Source: JAGOFO01 sp964522105
GTDB lineage: Bacteria; Myxococcota_A; UBA9042; DTJE01
DNA length: 64,000 nucleotides
Direction of reading: 5' to 3'
Assembly (NCBI GenBank): GCA_964522105.1
Contig: CAZFVA010000007.1
Span: forward strand, 54,040 to 118,039
Shown: piece after piece, positions 28,878 to 37,938 of the stretch
Numbering within the stretch: position 1 is the first letter of the stretch
Layout: every line of letters starts with the position of its first letter
Made by a program: the position numbers and the translations under genes
Notes under the pieces: model-generated
Database searches by the model: none
What the model was told of the DNA's origin: nothing
The model's input: only the letters and a program-made list of their open reading frames with translations

Positions 28878-29300
28878 CTACTCGGGTGCGACGGTGCCGG
28901 GAACCCTTTCAACAGCCGCCGCAAAGTTTCTTACACCGGCAGTCTTCAACACATCAATAACTTCCATGACCCGGCCGTACTCGACACCCCTGTCCCCGTC
29001 CACGACTGCCTGAACATCAGGATTATCCCGAATTATGGGGGCAATCATTTCACGAAGTTTCTGAATATCTGTCTGATTGCCGTTAATTGACAACGAACCT
29101 TCAGGGGAAATGCTGATTTGAAGGGCCGAATCTTCCACGTTACTGCCGTTCGCCGCAGTCGGAAGTTTCACATCAAAGGCACCCCTGGTAATGTAAGACG
29201 CCGTAACCATGAAAATAATCAGAAGCACCAGCATGATATCAACCATCGGGGTTACGTTGATATCCGAGATGATTCTGCGGTTGCTGTCGCCTGCCTGCAC
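28878..29300 (-). CDS. ExbD/TolR family proton-channel subunit
   Basis: A 140-residue protein with one N-terminal helix carrying the essential Asp21 in INVTPMVDIMLVLLIIFMV and a periplasmic domain ending in AAVERVPGTVAPE. ExbD/TolR subunits use proton flow with ExbB/TolQ to energise TonB or TolA. The start is GTG at 29300 behind AGGGGA. Located between a TPR protein and a TonB-like gene, with no ExbB in the neighbourhood. Confidence 0.88.
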   Translation of the reverse strand: MQAGDSNRRIISDINVTPMVDIMLVLLIIFMVTASYITRGAFDVKLPTAANGSNVEDSALQISISPEGSLSINGNQTDIQKLREMIAPIIRDNPDVQAVVDGDRGVEYGRVMEVIDVLKTAGVRNFAAAVERVPGTVAPE

Positions 29301-29349
29301 CTGAAATCCCCTGTAATGCGTTTGATTGCGATCGCGTTGCGGAATAAGC

Positions 29350-30561
29350 CTACTTCATCGGCGCCGGTGAACCCAGGGCAGCGATCGCTTCACCGACCTT
29401 TTCCTTAATTGTCTGAACAAGCTGGGGCGGCATCCCCTCAGGAGCCTGTCCACTTGTAAGGATACTATTGTAAATCTTCAACGCTTCATCTTTGCGCCCG
29501 ACTCCCGCAAGCGAATTAGCCAGTTCGAACATGGTCATCATATCGCTGCTTGTGGACGCCATCTTCGCCAGTATTGGAAGCGCCATATCGAACTTGCTGA
29601 GGGCATTATAGGCAAACGCAAGACCGAACAAAGCCTGACGGCTTTCACGAATAGACACCGACTGCGAAAGCATCGGAACCGCCTTTTCATATTCACCGGC
29701 GTTCACGAAACTCTGACCAAGCATGGCAAGAACATCAGGATCCCTCGGGGCAAGCCCGTAAGCAGTCTGGAAGGCAATAAGAGCAGCTTCTTTTTCACCA
29801 CTCTGAAGAGCTGCCTGGCCAATGACCTTCAACCAGTTCAGATTGTACTTTTTCGCCGAGGCCGTCTTCAGCATCGCCAGACCCTTTTCGGGCGTGGCAG
29901 TGTTAATGAAATACTGACCGGCTGCCGCAAGAACATTGATGTCATCGGGGCGCATTGCCACGACAGCGTCAAACTCGCCGGGCACGCCAGCCGACTTTTT
30001 CGGGTCAAACTGCCATACAACGGCCTGAGCAAGCCGCACATTGGGGTTCTGAGAATCAGTCCTGCCTGCTTCTTCCAGAATCGCAATGGCCTCGGGAATC
30101 ATGGCCTCGCGAACTTTCAACATCGCCTGAACTATCTTGACACTGGTCGCATCAGACGGAAACTGTTGCAGAACGATCCTGGTGTCATTTCTGACTTCCA
30201 GAGCATTAGCTGATTCAATTACCGACGGATTTGATGCTATGCCGGCAATCCGGGCCCTTGAAATCAAGCTCGCGACCACAGGGTCAGAAGGCTGGAGCGA
30301 CGCAGCAAGCATATAATCCATGGCTGCATCTTCGAACCTTTTTTCAACAAACGCCGCATCACCGGAGGCAATATAAACGGCTGCTGCAGCCGTCTGAGAA
30401 TTCAACAAGTCAACCTTTCTGGAGGCGTCACGACTGATCGGCAACAGCAAAACAGCAATCACCACCAGCAGCACGACAACTGCAATGACACCGACATGTG
30501 CAAGGCATGTCCCGACTCTCTGACAACTTTCAGTTCCCGCTTTCACTTCATTTTCCGACAT
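29350..30561 (-). CDS. Membrane-anchored TPR-repeat protein
   Basis: A 403-residue protein with one membrane helix near residues 24-43 (VIAVVVLLVVIAVLLLPI) and a series of TPR-like helical pairs through the rest, such as DAAFVEKRFEDAAMDYMLAAS, GEYEKAVPMLSQSVS and GRKDEALKIYNSIL. The TPR part should be periplasmic and act as a protein-interaction scaffold. GGGGGA lies before the ATG. It precedes exbD by 49 nt; the combination TPR-ExbD-TonB suggests an accessory component of an energised envelope machine (inference). Confidence 0.75.
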   Translation of the reverse strand: MSENEVKAGTESCQRVGTCLAHVGVIAVVVLLVVIAVLLLPISRDASRKVDLLNSQTAAAAVYIASGDAAFVEKRFEDAAMDYMLAASLQPSDPVVASLISRARIAGIASNPSVIESANALEVRNDTRIVLQQFPSDATSVKIVQAMLKVREAMIPEAIAILEEAGRTDSQNPNVRLAQAVVWQFDPKKSAGVPGEFDAVVAMRPDDINVLAAAGQYFINTATPEKGLAMLKTASAKKYNLNWLKVIGQAALQSGEKEAALIAFQTAYGLAPRDPDVLAMLGQSFVNAGEYEKAVPMLSQSVSIRESRQALFGLAFAYNALSKFDMALPILAKMASTSSDMMTMFELANSLAGVGRKDEALKIYNSILTSGQAPEGMPPQLVQTIKEKVGEAIAALGSPAPMK

Positions 30562-30683
30562 TGAAAAGTCCCCCGATGATTAACTGGAAACGAACACACA
30601 GGCATTATCAGCTAAACCGCACTTTCAGGAAACATGATCTTTGTAAATTGGCTGTGAAGACAAGGTCATCCTGCGGTCCCGGG

Positions 30684-31544
30684 TCACGCATCCACGGCGT
30701 CAGAAGCGACGGCCACAAGCAGAGCGGTAATATTGTCAACACCGCCTTCCTTCATGGCCGCGTCGATCAAAGCGTCACTGGCGTCCCGTAGAATATCCCT
30801 GTCAATATCATTCTCGCCTGCCGCCAGCGGATGGGGACTGGCGAAGTGTCCGCCAATCTGTTCCTTCAGAACATCCTCGATGCGCTGATCGGTAATCATG
30901 TCGTTAAGACCGTCGGAACACAGCAGATAGACGTCACCCGGCATCGTTCTTCGCTGAATCCACTCATATTTCAGGCTTTCATTCAAACCGAGTGCCTGAA
31001 GTATGACGTTTCGGTGCGGGAAATCCCTGGCCTGGTCGGGCGTAAGCATGCCGGCCTTGACGTACTGATTAACTAAAGAATGATCATCCGACACCAGCGA
31101 CAACCGGCCTTCCCTGAAACGGTATATCCGGGAATCGCCACACCACGCGGCAAAAAGCCTGGTGCCGCTCAAACCGATTGCAACGACCGTTGTACCCATG
31201 CCGGAATATTCGTGACTGGAAACAGCCAGACCGTAAATTTTACGGTTGGCATATTCAATAGCGGCGCAGATATTCTTTTCCCAGGCAGCCCGCCCGTCAA
31301 AAGGCATATCAAACAATTTCCGGAAGAAAATCAAAGTCTTCCTGGATTCGCATCCAGCAAAGAACTCGCGCACAGATTCGACGCACAGTTGCGCGGCAAC
31401 ATCGCCGCGCTTGTGCCCGCCCATCCCGTCAGCCACCAGAAAAATGCTTTTTTCCGGCATGATAAGGAAGGCGTCTTCGTTCCGTTTTCTTACTTTTCCC
31501 ACCGAGCTTTCAGCCCAGGCAGGAAAGTGCCCGGCTGGATTCAT
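30684..31544 (-). CDS. PP2C-family Ser/Thr protein phosphatase
   Basis: A 286-residue metal-dependent phosphatase of the Stp/PrpC type. Metal and phosphate motifs are VRKRNEDAF, FLVADGMGGHKRGD, CGDSRIYRF, LLCSDGLNDMI and GGVDNITALLV, all in the usual order. An insertion of about 20 residues lies after GDVAAQLCVESVREFF. It overlaps the exported TldD-like gene by 4 nt (ATGA) with AGGAG just before, so it is translationally coupled. No partner Ser/Thr kinase lies in the window. Confidence 0.92.
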   Translation of the reverse strand: MNPAGHFPAWAESSVGKVRKRNEDAFLIMPEKSIFLVADGMGGHKRGDVAAQLCVESVREFFAGCESRKTLIFFRKLFDMPFDGRAAWEKNICAAIEYANRKIYGLAVSSHEYSGMGTTVVAIGLSGTRLFAAWCGDSRIYRFREGRLSLVSDDHSLVNQYVKAGMLTPDQARDFPHRNVILQALGLNESLKYEWIQRRTMPGDVYLLCSDGLNDMITDQRIEDVLKEQIGGHFASPHPLAAGENDIDRDILRDASDALIDAAMKEGGVDNITALLVAVASDAVDA

Positions 31545-33319
31545 TGGCGCTCCTGATTTCCGTGATCAACTGCTGCCGGTAAGGCTTCATCCGGGGGAAG
31601 CAGTATCAATGGACGTTCGTTACTATCCTGCGTTCTTTGAAGCTCCATCTCGGAAAACAGGACTTCAGGCGCAACGGTCGACACCGGCACTGATCCGGAT
31701 TCGGCACCGCAATATCCGTTAAAAACACCATAACGATCCGAAGTTGCAATAATTTTGTTAATCGCCGAAAGAGGTGTCCCGACAATCTCCACGCCACGAA
31801 TCAATGTCTTTTTACCGGTCCTGCCATCAACCCGCCAGGCCACCTTCGGCAATCCCTTGAAAGCCTGATAGCCATATGAACTGGTATTGGTGCTGCCGCC
31901 GGCTATCGACTCGATGTACAGACCGTAAGGCTTCCCCTGCCGCCTGATCTCGGCCAGAAACCTGTTAAACAGCTTATCAGAAGTCAGCGGTTTCTTTCCC
32001 TCGATGAACAGATTCGCCATACGCGCCTGTGCCGGCTGAAAGCCTTCGGTCCTGCCGTGACCATTCGATTTATCAAAATCTTCAACAGGTTTGCGCGACA
32101 TCAGGAAACCTTTCAATACGCCCTTTTCGACTAAAGAAGCCTTGATTCCCGGCAGGCCTTCATCATCGACCCGGTAATACCCATTCAACGATATCCGGCC
32201 ATGCTTTTCAACCGACGGGTCATCGTAGATACCCAGGAACGTCGGAAGAATCTCCTGACCGAGATAATTTTTGAACGTGCGACCTTCTTCCTCGTCTTCC
32301 TGGCGGGGACCTTCCAGCCTGTGACCTATCGTCTCGTGGAAAAAGACACCGGTTGCCTCGGGCGACATCAGAACAGGTACAGTCGAAGGGTCAAGTATCG
32401 GTGCTTCTTTAATGGCTATAAGGCGCGTCGCCAGCTCGGATGCGGCAGCCGCGGCCTTTTCAACGGTCGGCAGGTCGGCGCCGGCGCGGCCGTAAAAGTT
32501 GACCCCGTCCTGAAGAAGCATTCCATCATCTGCACGAACCGACGCCTGAACAAAAACTTGATAGTAATAATCTACAGTTCGAACCCTGGTGCCTTCGCTG
32601 TTTATGATGTAGCGAACCAGACGGACACCACTGGCTTCAACAGACGAATCAAACACACCGGGATACTTCAAAAACACGGCAGAAACGGTCCTGACAAGCT
32701 TCTCGTACGCAGGTAAGTCGAATTCAAGGTCATGCGCCCGCTCCATCAGGATATGCGGAGCTTCAACTGACAGACTTGCGGATTTGCGTTCTTCCGGGCT
32801 GTTGACCATCTTCGCCTTGACGTTGTGAAAAGACATCAGCGAAGCCTTGTAGGCAAAGTCCGACATCAGCCACAGGACGCGACGCAAAGCCGGAATTGAA
32901 TCATCAATCGGGCACAGAACCCCTGGATTATATTTCTGATTGTAGTTGTAGCCGCCTTCCTTGTCCTCGGACGAGTCAAGGTTGTACGAACCAACTCTGA
33001 CATCAACATCAGCCACGCGATTAAGCGTTTCTGTGGACTTGAACAGCGCGCCATTTTTGCCGCTGACGTATTTCATCTGTACGTCGCGCACCGCGTAATT
33101 CACGAAATACGGCAGATCGTAATCACCCTGTTCCAGCCGCAGGTTCGTGACGCTGCGGTCCAGTTCCTGTTCCATCGCCACCAGAACCGGATCGGTCGAA
33201 TCAGTCACACCGGCAGCAGCGACGGCCGGCCCTGCCATACCGTAAGCCGACAAAAACACAACCGCCGCCATGAGGACTGACTGCATGACGACTGCAAACG
33301 GCTTTCTTATTCTTAACAA
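31541..33319 (-). CDS. Exported TldD/PmbA-family metalloprotease homologue
   Basis: A 592-residue protein whose C-terminal half matches TldD: the zinc motif GVFFHETIGHRLEGP (HExxxH), the RVDDEGLPG and GRTEGFQPAQARMANL region, and GVEIVGTPLSAI...GVFNGYCGAESGSVPVS. TldD/TldE proteins are normally cytosolic heterodimers that trim linear peptides. This one begins with a signal peptide (MLRIRKPFAVVMQSVLMAAV... to VAAAG) and has no TldE partner beside it, so it should act in the periplasm or outside. The start is TTG at 33319, directly after the GNAT stop (TGATTG) and behind AGGGTGAT. The N-terminal region (residues about 40-290) is divergent. Confidence 0.83.
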   Translation of the reverse strand: MLRIRKPFAVVMQSVLMAAVVFLSAYGMAGPAVAAAGVTDSTDPVLVAMEQELDRSVTNLRLEQGDYDLPYFVNYAVRDVQMKYVSGKNGALFKSTETLNRVADVDVRVGSYNLDSSEDKEGGYNYNQKYNPGVLCPIDDSIPALRRVLWLMSDFAYKASLMSFHNVKAKMVNSPEERKSASLSVEAPHILMERAHDLEFDLPAYEKLVRTVSAVFLKYPGVFDSSVEASGVRLVRYIINSEGTRVRTVDYYYQVFVQASVRADDGMLLQDGVNFYGRAGADLPTVEKAAAAASELATRLIAIKEAPILDPSTVPVLMSPEATGVFFHETIGHRLEGPRQEDEEEGRTFKNYLGQEILPTFLGIYDDPSVEKHGRISLNGYYRVDDEGLPGIKASLVEKGVLKGFLMSRKPVEDFDKSNGHGRTEGFQPAQARMANLFIEGKKPLTSDKLFNRFLAEIRRQGKPYGLYIESIAGGSTNTSSYGYQAFKGLPKVAWRVDGRTGKKTLIRGVEIVGTPLSAINKIIATSDRYGVFNGYCGAESGSVPVSTVAPEVLFSEMELQRTQDSNERPLILLPPDEALPAAVDHGNQERQ

Positions 33320-33919
33320 TCAATCACCCTGCATCGGCGAGTAGTCTGAAACGAGGTCTTCCATCTTATCCCAGATATGTGACACATCGAAAGTGTAGAT
33401 CAAGAGGTCACGTTTTCGCCCTGACAGGTCCATGACGTGACGCTTCAAAATAGCTTCTTTTTTGAAGCCCAGTTTTTCAAGATTGTGCATCAATGCCTTC
33501 TGACCGTCAGACGCCTCGACAACAACCTTTTCGATCCTGGAGTTCACGGCAGCAGTCATCAGCAGCTTCGTTAATATGGCCCCGAAACCAATATGCTGAA
33601 AATCGTGGGCAATAACCACCCGGATTTCGCCAATATGAGACATCCAGCCAAAGTGATTGCGGTCCAGATTGGCAGACGCAACTATGCGACCATCGATCTC
33701 GCCGACGACAGCAAGCAACCTGTCGTGCGTGTCATCAGTCACAAAACGGTGAACTTTGTCTGCATTCGTGACGTCATTTCGCAGGAAATGGCGGTCTTCC
33801 AGCGGAAGTTGCCTGAAAAACTCAAGAATTCCGGGCTCATCGTCCATGGTCATTTGCCGGACCAGAACCTCGGCACCGCTCTTAAGACAAAAAGTCTTGG
33901 GAAGCTTGACTGCTTTCAT
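33320..33919 (-). CDS. GNAT-family acetyltransferase
   Basis: A 199-residue protein with the GNAT fold: GRIVASANLDRN strand, IGEIRVVIAHDFQHIGFGAILTKLL (acetyl-CoA site; here Q-H-I-G-F-G in place of the usual Q/RxxGxG/A) and VEASDGQKALMHNLEKLGFKK. It should transfer an acetyl group from acetyl-CoA to an amine of a small molecule or protein. GAGGTAA precedes the ATG. It sits between korC (27-nt gap) and the TldD-like gene (stop and start adjacent). Substrate unknown. Confidence 0.82.
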   Translation of the reverse strand: MKAVKLPKTFCLKSGAEVLVRQMTMDDEPGILEFFRQLPLEDRHFLRNDVTNADKVHRFVTDDTHDRLLAVVGEIDGRIVASANLDRNHFGWMSHIGEIRVVIAHDFQHIGFGAILTKLLMTAAVNSRIEKVVVEASDGQKALMHNLEKLGFKKEAILKRHVMDLSGRKRDLLIYTFDVSHIWDKMEDLVSDYSPMQGD

Positions 33920-33946
33920 GGCTTTACCTCAGTAAGAAACCAGGTA

Positions 33947-34501
33947 CTAAACGTTGGCTCCAATCAACTGCCGCCCGTGATCAAAACCCATCTTGAATGC
34001 CCGCTGATTAAGCACCTCAGTACCTTTCGGAACCGATGCTTTGACTGCGGCTTCGGCGGCTTCGCGCGACACCAGACCGGTCAGACCGGCAAAGAAACCG
34101 ACCATCACAATGTTCAAAACCAGCCGACGCCCAAGCTCTTCGGCAAACCTGGTGGCCGGAATCCCGAATGCGTTTTTCGGACGTTCATGCTGATCCATGT
34201 GAACCATTTCTTCTTCATAAAGAAGAATTCCATCAGGCTTCATTTCAGGAAGAAAGCGGTGACAGGCATCGTTGGACATCATCACCAGCACGTCTGGACG
34301 CCTGATGTAAGGATAGCCGATCGCTTCATCACTCAGGATGACCTGAGCGCTGCATGAACTGCCACGCGCCTCGGGCCCGAACGCCTGAATCAGCGTCGAG
34401 TGCCTGTTGTCGTATATTGATGCTGCCTTTCCGATAATCGTGCCGCAAAGTATTACGCCCTGGCCGCCAAGACCACCTACACGGATTTCAGTCCTTGCCA
34501 T
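33947..34501 (-). CDS. korC: 2-oxoacid:ferredoxin oxidoreductase gamma subunit
   Basis: A 184-residue subunit with the family start EIRVGGLGGQGVILCGTIIG and RGSSCSAQVILSDEAIGYP. Gamma subunits pack against the alpha subunit in 2-oxoglutarate, 2-oxoisovalerate and pyruvate ferredoxin oxidoreductases. The ATG at 34501 follows GGAGG by 6 nt (another ATG at 34504); the longer frame to 34555 is unlikely. It overlaps korB by 14 nt, the last of the coupled set D-A-B-C. Confidence 0.9.
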   Translation of the reverse strand: MARTEIRVGGLGGQGVILCGTIIGKAASIYDNRHSTLIQAFGPEARGSSCSAQVILSDEAIGYPYIRRPDVLVMMSNDACHRFLPEMKPDGILLYEEEMVHMDQHERPKNAFGIPATRFAEELGRRLVLNIVMVGFFAGLTGLVSREAAEAAVKASVPKGTEVLNQRAFKMGFDHGRQLIGANV

Positions 34502-35411
34502 CATTGCCTCCGTAAGGCTTGAATTTATCACCAAGAATTTCAGAGTAGTGATCATTCATTGATTCAAGCCACGTCGGTCTGTCTCGCTCGACAAACTTGC
34601 CAACTACAATCGGGCCGTCCATCTTCAAGGCGACTTCCTTCGTGTCGCATCCATTTTTCAGGACGCTCTGCTCTTTGAAATAACGCACCTGATCCACGCC
34701 TTCCCCGAGCCTGTTGCGGCGCAGGTAAAGCGTCGGACACGGAGCCATAATCTCAATAAACGCAAAGCCCCTGTGTTCCAGACCTTCCTTGATGGCCTTT
34801 GCAAGCTGCCTGACATGGAAAACGGTCCACCTTGCAACATAGACTGCGCCACAGGCGTCAGCCACGAAAGGCAGATTCATCGGTTCCTCGAAGTTCCCGA
34901 ACGGCATCGTGCTCTGGGTCGAACCAAGCGGAGTCGTCGGTGCCACCTGACCGCCGGTCATGCCATATGTGTGGTTATTTACGCATATTACCAGCATATC
35001 CAGGTTGCGGCGGGCGGCATGCATGAAGTGATTCCCGCCGATCGCGAACAGGTCGCCGTCGCCCGAATACACAATCACCTTAAGATCAGGATTGGCCAGC
35101 TTGAGACCTGTGGCAAACGGGATCGCCCTGCCATGCGTCGTATGGAATGAATCAAGATCAAGATAGCCGGCAACACGGCCTGTACAGCCGATACCGGAAA
35201 CTATGGCGACCTTGTCCAGATCAAGCGCAGAACTGGTCAGCGCCCGGGAAAAGCAGTTGACAGTAGTCCCGATTCCGCAGCCGGGGCACCAGATATGCGG
35301 AAGGCGATCCTGTCGCAGAATTGAAAGAACCGGATTTTCCACAGGTGCCGTTTCGCACTGACCAGGCACACCGCAGAAGGATTCAGTGACCATGATGTCG
35401 TCCATTGTCAT
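34488..35411 (-). CDS. korB: 2-oxoacid:ferredoxin oxidoreductase beta subunit (TPP-binding)
   Basis: A 307-residue subunit with the thiamine diphosphate site: WCPGCGIGT at the N-terminus, VYSGDGDLFAIGGNHFMHA and VNNHTYGMTGGQVAPTTP (the GDG...NN motif). The complex oxidatively decarboxylates a 2-oxoacid to the acyl-CoA and reduces ferredoxin. The set lacks the extra beta-subunit Cys ligands of pyruvate enzymes, consistent with the separate ferredoxin subunit. It overlaps korA by 4 nt (ATGA). 2-Oxoglutarate is the likely substrate from the D-A-B-C order, but 2-oxoisovalerate is possible. Confidence 0.92.
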   Translation of the reverse strand: MTMDDIMVTESFCGVPGQCETAPVENPVLSILRQDRLPHIWCPGCGIGTTVNCFSRALTSSALDLDKVAIVSGIGCTGRVAGYLDLDSFHTTHGRAIPFATGLKLANPDLKVIVYSGDGDLFAIGGNHFMHAARRNLDMLVICVNNHTYGMTGGQVAPTTPLGSTQSTMPFGNFEEPMNLPFVADACGAVYVARWTVFHVRQLAKAIKEGLEHRGFAFIEIMAPCPTLYLRRNRLGEGVDQVRYFKEQSVLKNGCDTKEVALKMDGPIVVGKFVERDRPTWLESMNDHYSEILGDKFKPYGGNDGKD

Positions 35412-36589
35412 GATCTGCGGCCCTCCTTTGATGACCGGGCGGCTTCAACGATTTTCGCCAGAATCACTTCCGGCTCGTGAACTGCTCCGCCACCGTGGGA
35501 AACTGCATAGACACTGGCATCGCAGCCTGCCGCTCGTCTGACTTCACGAACCATCTGCCCGAGGTTCATTTCCGGGACGACCAGGGCCTTAGCCTTTGAA
35601 GCAAGTCGCCTGATTTCATTGTCCGGGAAAGGCCAGCAGACGACCAGGCGGGCGGAACCAACCTTCAAGCCCTGTTCCCTGGCCATTTCGACTGCAGCAG
35701 TCGCCACACGGGAAGTAATGCCGTAAGAAATCACAATAACATCGGCATCTTCGCAACCGTCTTCGCGGATGTCGGTCATCGCGTCAGCGTTCAGAAGTAT
35801 CTTATCTGAAAGCCTTCGCACCAGCTTGTCGTGGGTCTCGGGGTTCATGGCCGGATAGCCGCGCTCGTCATGCGTCAGTCCGGTAATATGCACGCGGTAT
35901 CCGTCGCCGGCCTTAATCATTTCCGGCACCATGTCAGGGCCGACATCATAAGGTCGGTATTGCGCCGGTGTTTTTGACGTCCAGCGCCTTTCAACCACTT
36001 CAATCTGATCGGCCGGGGGGATTTCCACGCGCTCGGTCATGTGGCCGACAACTTCGTCCATCATGAAGAACACCGGGCAGCGGTAGGTTTCCGCCATATT
36101 GAACGCCTTGATCATCAGATCAAAACATTCCTGCGGCGAATTCGGAACAATCGCAATAATCTGATAGTCGCCGTGTGAACCCCACTTGACCTGCATCATG
36201 TCGGCCTGAGCAGGAAGTGTCGGCAGGCCTGTTGAAGGGCCGCCGCGCTGCACGTCAACGATTACGCACGGAACTTCGGTCATGACGGCCAGACCGATAT
36301 GTTCCATCATCAAAGACAGACCGGGGCCGGAAGTGACTGTCATCACCTTCTTTCCACCCCAGACACCGCCCTGAATCGCGATCGAGGACGCAATCTCGTC
36401 CTCCATCTGAATAAACACGCCACCGATCTGCGGGATTCTTTGAGCGAAGCGCTCAATAATCTCGGTTGATGGCGTGATCGGATAGCCGGCCACAAAGCGG
36501 CAACCGGCGGCCAGAGCGCCTTCACAGGCCGCGTGGTCACCGTCAATAAAATGAACTCCGGTAAGGACACCATCAGGATTAGCTTTCAA
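35408..36589 (-). CDS. korA: 2-oxoacid:ferredoxin oxidoreductase alpha subunit
   Basis: A 393-residue subunit with GDHAACEGALAAGCRFVAGYPITPSTEI-type N-terminus, the catalytic Glu region QMEDEIASSIAIQG, the TSGPGLSLMMEHIG and QRGGPSTGLPTLPAQAD signatures. It completes the TPP active site with KorB. The start is TTG at 36589 behind GGGAGGAAG. It overlaps the ferredoxin gene by 4 nt. As part of an anaerobic-style citric acid cycle or reductive metabolism it ties 2-oxoglutarate conversion to ferredoxin. Confidence 0.93.
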   Translation of the reverse strand: MKANPDGVLTGVHFIDGDHAACEGALAAGCRFVAGYPITPSTEIIERFAQRIPQIGGVFIQMEDEIASSIAIQGGVWGGKKVMTVTSGPGLSLMMEHIGLAVMTEVPCVIVDVQRGGPSTGLPTLPAQADMMQVKWGSHGDYQIIAIVPNSPQECFDLMIKAFNMAETYRCPVFFMMDEVVGHMTERVEIPPADQIEVVERRWTSKTPAQYRPYDVGPDMVPEMIKAGDGYRVHITGLTHDERGYPAMNPETHDKLVRRLSDKILLNADAMTDIREDGCEDADVIVISYGITSRVATAAVEMAREQGLKVGSARLVVCWPFPDNEIRRLASKAKALVVPEMNLGQMVREVRRAAGCDASVYAVSHGGGAVHEPEVILAKIVEAARSSKEGRRS

Positions 36590-36927
36590 GACTTCCTCCC
36601 GCAGGCATCATCTTTTGCCACGCCTGGCTTCTTATCAGCATCATTTCCAGATTCAGCGCCGACCTTGCCGGCTTCTGCAAGCGCATCGATGTCACGATAT
36701 TTCATGCCGAAAATCGCGAAATCGGGGCAGTAGAGTCCGCAAAGCCCACATCCCGTGCACGCATCAGGACTTGCCAACACTGGGAAATGATAGCCCTTTT
36801 CATTGTAACTACGCGAAAATCTCAGGCAGTCTGCCGGACAGAATTCAATGCAATAGGCACAGCCCTTGCAGACCTCCGCCTTGACGAAAACTGTACCCCT
36901 GGCAACCCTTGGGCTGTCGTCACTCAA
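36586..36927 (-). CDS. korD: 2-oxoacid:ferredoxin oxidoreductase delta subunit (2x[4Fe-4S] ferredoxin)
   Basis: A 113-residue ferredoxin-like subunit with two clusters: CKGCAYCIEFCP and CTGCGLCGLYCP. It passes electrons from the TPP site to free ferredoxin. I chose a TTG start at 36927 because GGAGG lies 7 nt upstream; an ATG at 36960 would add 11 residues and lacks a better site. A Lys/Asp-rich tail of about 25 residues (EAGKVGAESGNDADKK) extends past the fold. First gene of the D-A-B-C operon. Confidence 0.88.
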   Translation of the reverse strand: MSDDSPRVARGTVFVKAEVCKGCAYCIEFCPADCLRFSRSYNEKGYHFPVLASPDACTGCGLCGLYCPDFAIFGMKYRDIDALAEAGKVGAESGNDADKKPGVAKDDACGRKS

Positions 36928-37185
36928 GATCAAGCCTCCGGTTCCGAAATATGACCCCATCCCGATCCACGGCTATCTGAATCCACAAAGTGGTTCAAAC
37001 AGTCAGACCCGGGGCCACCAAAGTTCCTAACGCCGAACAGGGCTAAAGTCAACAAATCTCCGGGTTCCATGTGTCGTTTTAAGGCGGTGGGACGGCCCCG
37101 GCAGCGCACGAAACAGCATCAGTAAGATTGAAAACATTTGTGTTTTCTGGTACCTGTCTGTTCGACTGATTTCCGGGGACTTGAT

Positions 37186-37938
37186 ATGAGTTTTTTTGGC
37201 AAACTTTTCGGACGCGAAGAGGAACCGCAGGATACCGGGGCCAGGAAGATTTCACCGCAGATAGTTCGCCTGACGAAGAAACTTGAGAATCAGTGGGGTC
37301 AAAGCCAGGACAGGCAGATTGCGATTGATGCTCTGGCCGCTCTGGCAACGCCTGAAGCTGTCGATGCCCTCTTGAAGCGGTTCAACTTCAGAATTGAACA
37401 GACTATCGGTGATGAACAGGAAAAACGGATGGTTTTTGACCATCTTGTCGCTCTGGGGCCGGTTTCCGTCGAGTCCATTCTGTCGTTTCTGCGTACCGAA
37501 AACTCGCCGTACTGGCCGACAAAGGCGCTTCGCCAGATAGCGGGTGACGATGCGACTGTTGACTACCTGCTGGAAATTATCAATGGCATGGAAGCCATCT
37601 TTGACCGTGACATTCAAAGGAAAATTGAGCTGGTATCAAACCTGCGCGAGTTTAACCAGCCAAAAGTTACCGAGGCGCTTCTTCTGTTTGCCCGGGATGA
37701 AAACGAAGAGCTTCGCGTCCACGCAGTTGAAGGACTTGCGGCAACGGGTTGCGAAGACATGTGCGACGTGCTGATAGACCGTCTGGTCGATCCGGAAGAG
37801 ACTCAGCGCATGAGGACCGCAATCCTGTCACTGCTTGTTGACAAGAAATGGAAGGTCAAAGCCCGCAAGGATGAAATTCGCCAGATTATTCCTGAGTCAT
37901 TCTGGATTGATGATGTCGGTACTATCAAGGCGCGCTGA
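37186..37938 (+). CDS. HEAT-repeat-like cytosolic protein
   Basis: A 250-residue all-helical protein. It begins MSFFGKLFGREEE and shows HEAT/PBS-lyase-type repeats, for example DRQIAIDALAALATPEAVDALLKRF and DENEELRVHAVEGLAATG (each with the hallmark helix-turn-helix and DA/DP spacing). Such repeats bind other proteins. Start at ATG 37186 behind GGGGA. Its 3' end overlaps the convergent carboxypeptidase gene by 14 nt. Function unknown. Confidence 0.75.
   Translation: MSFFGKLFGREEEPQDTGARKISPQIVRLTKKLENQWGQSQDRQIAIDALAALATPEAVDALLKRFNFRIEQTIGDEQEKRMVFDHLVALGPVSVESILSFLRTENSPYWPTKALRQIAGDDATVDYLLEIINGMEAIFDRDIQRKIELVSNLREFNQPKVTEALLLFARDENEELRVHAVEGLAATGCEDMCDVLIDRLVDPEETQRMRTAILSLLVDKKWKVKARKDEIRQIIPESFWIDDVGTIKAR

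Noticed and set aside
33593..34357. 254-codon open frame on the plus strand
   Set aside because: Antisense to the GNAT and korC genes, which carry clear family motifs.
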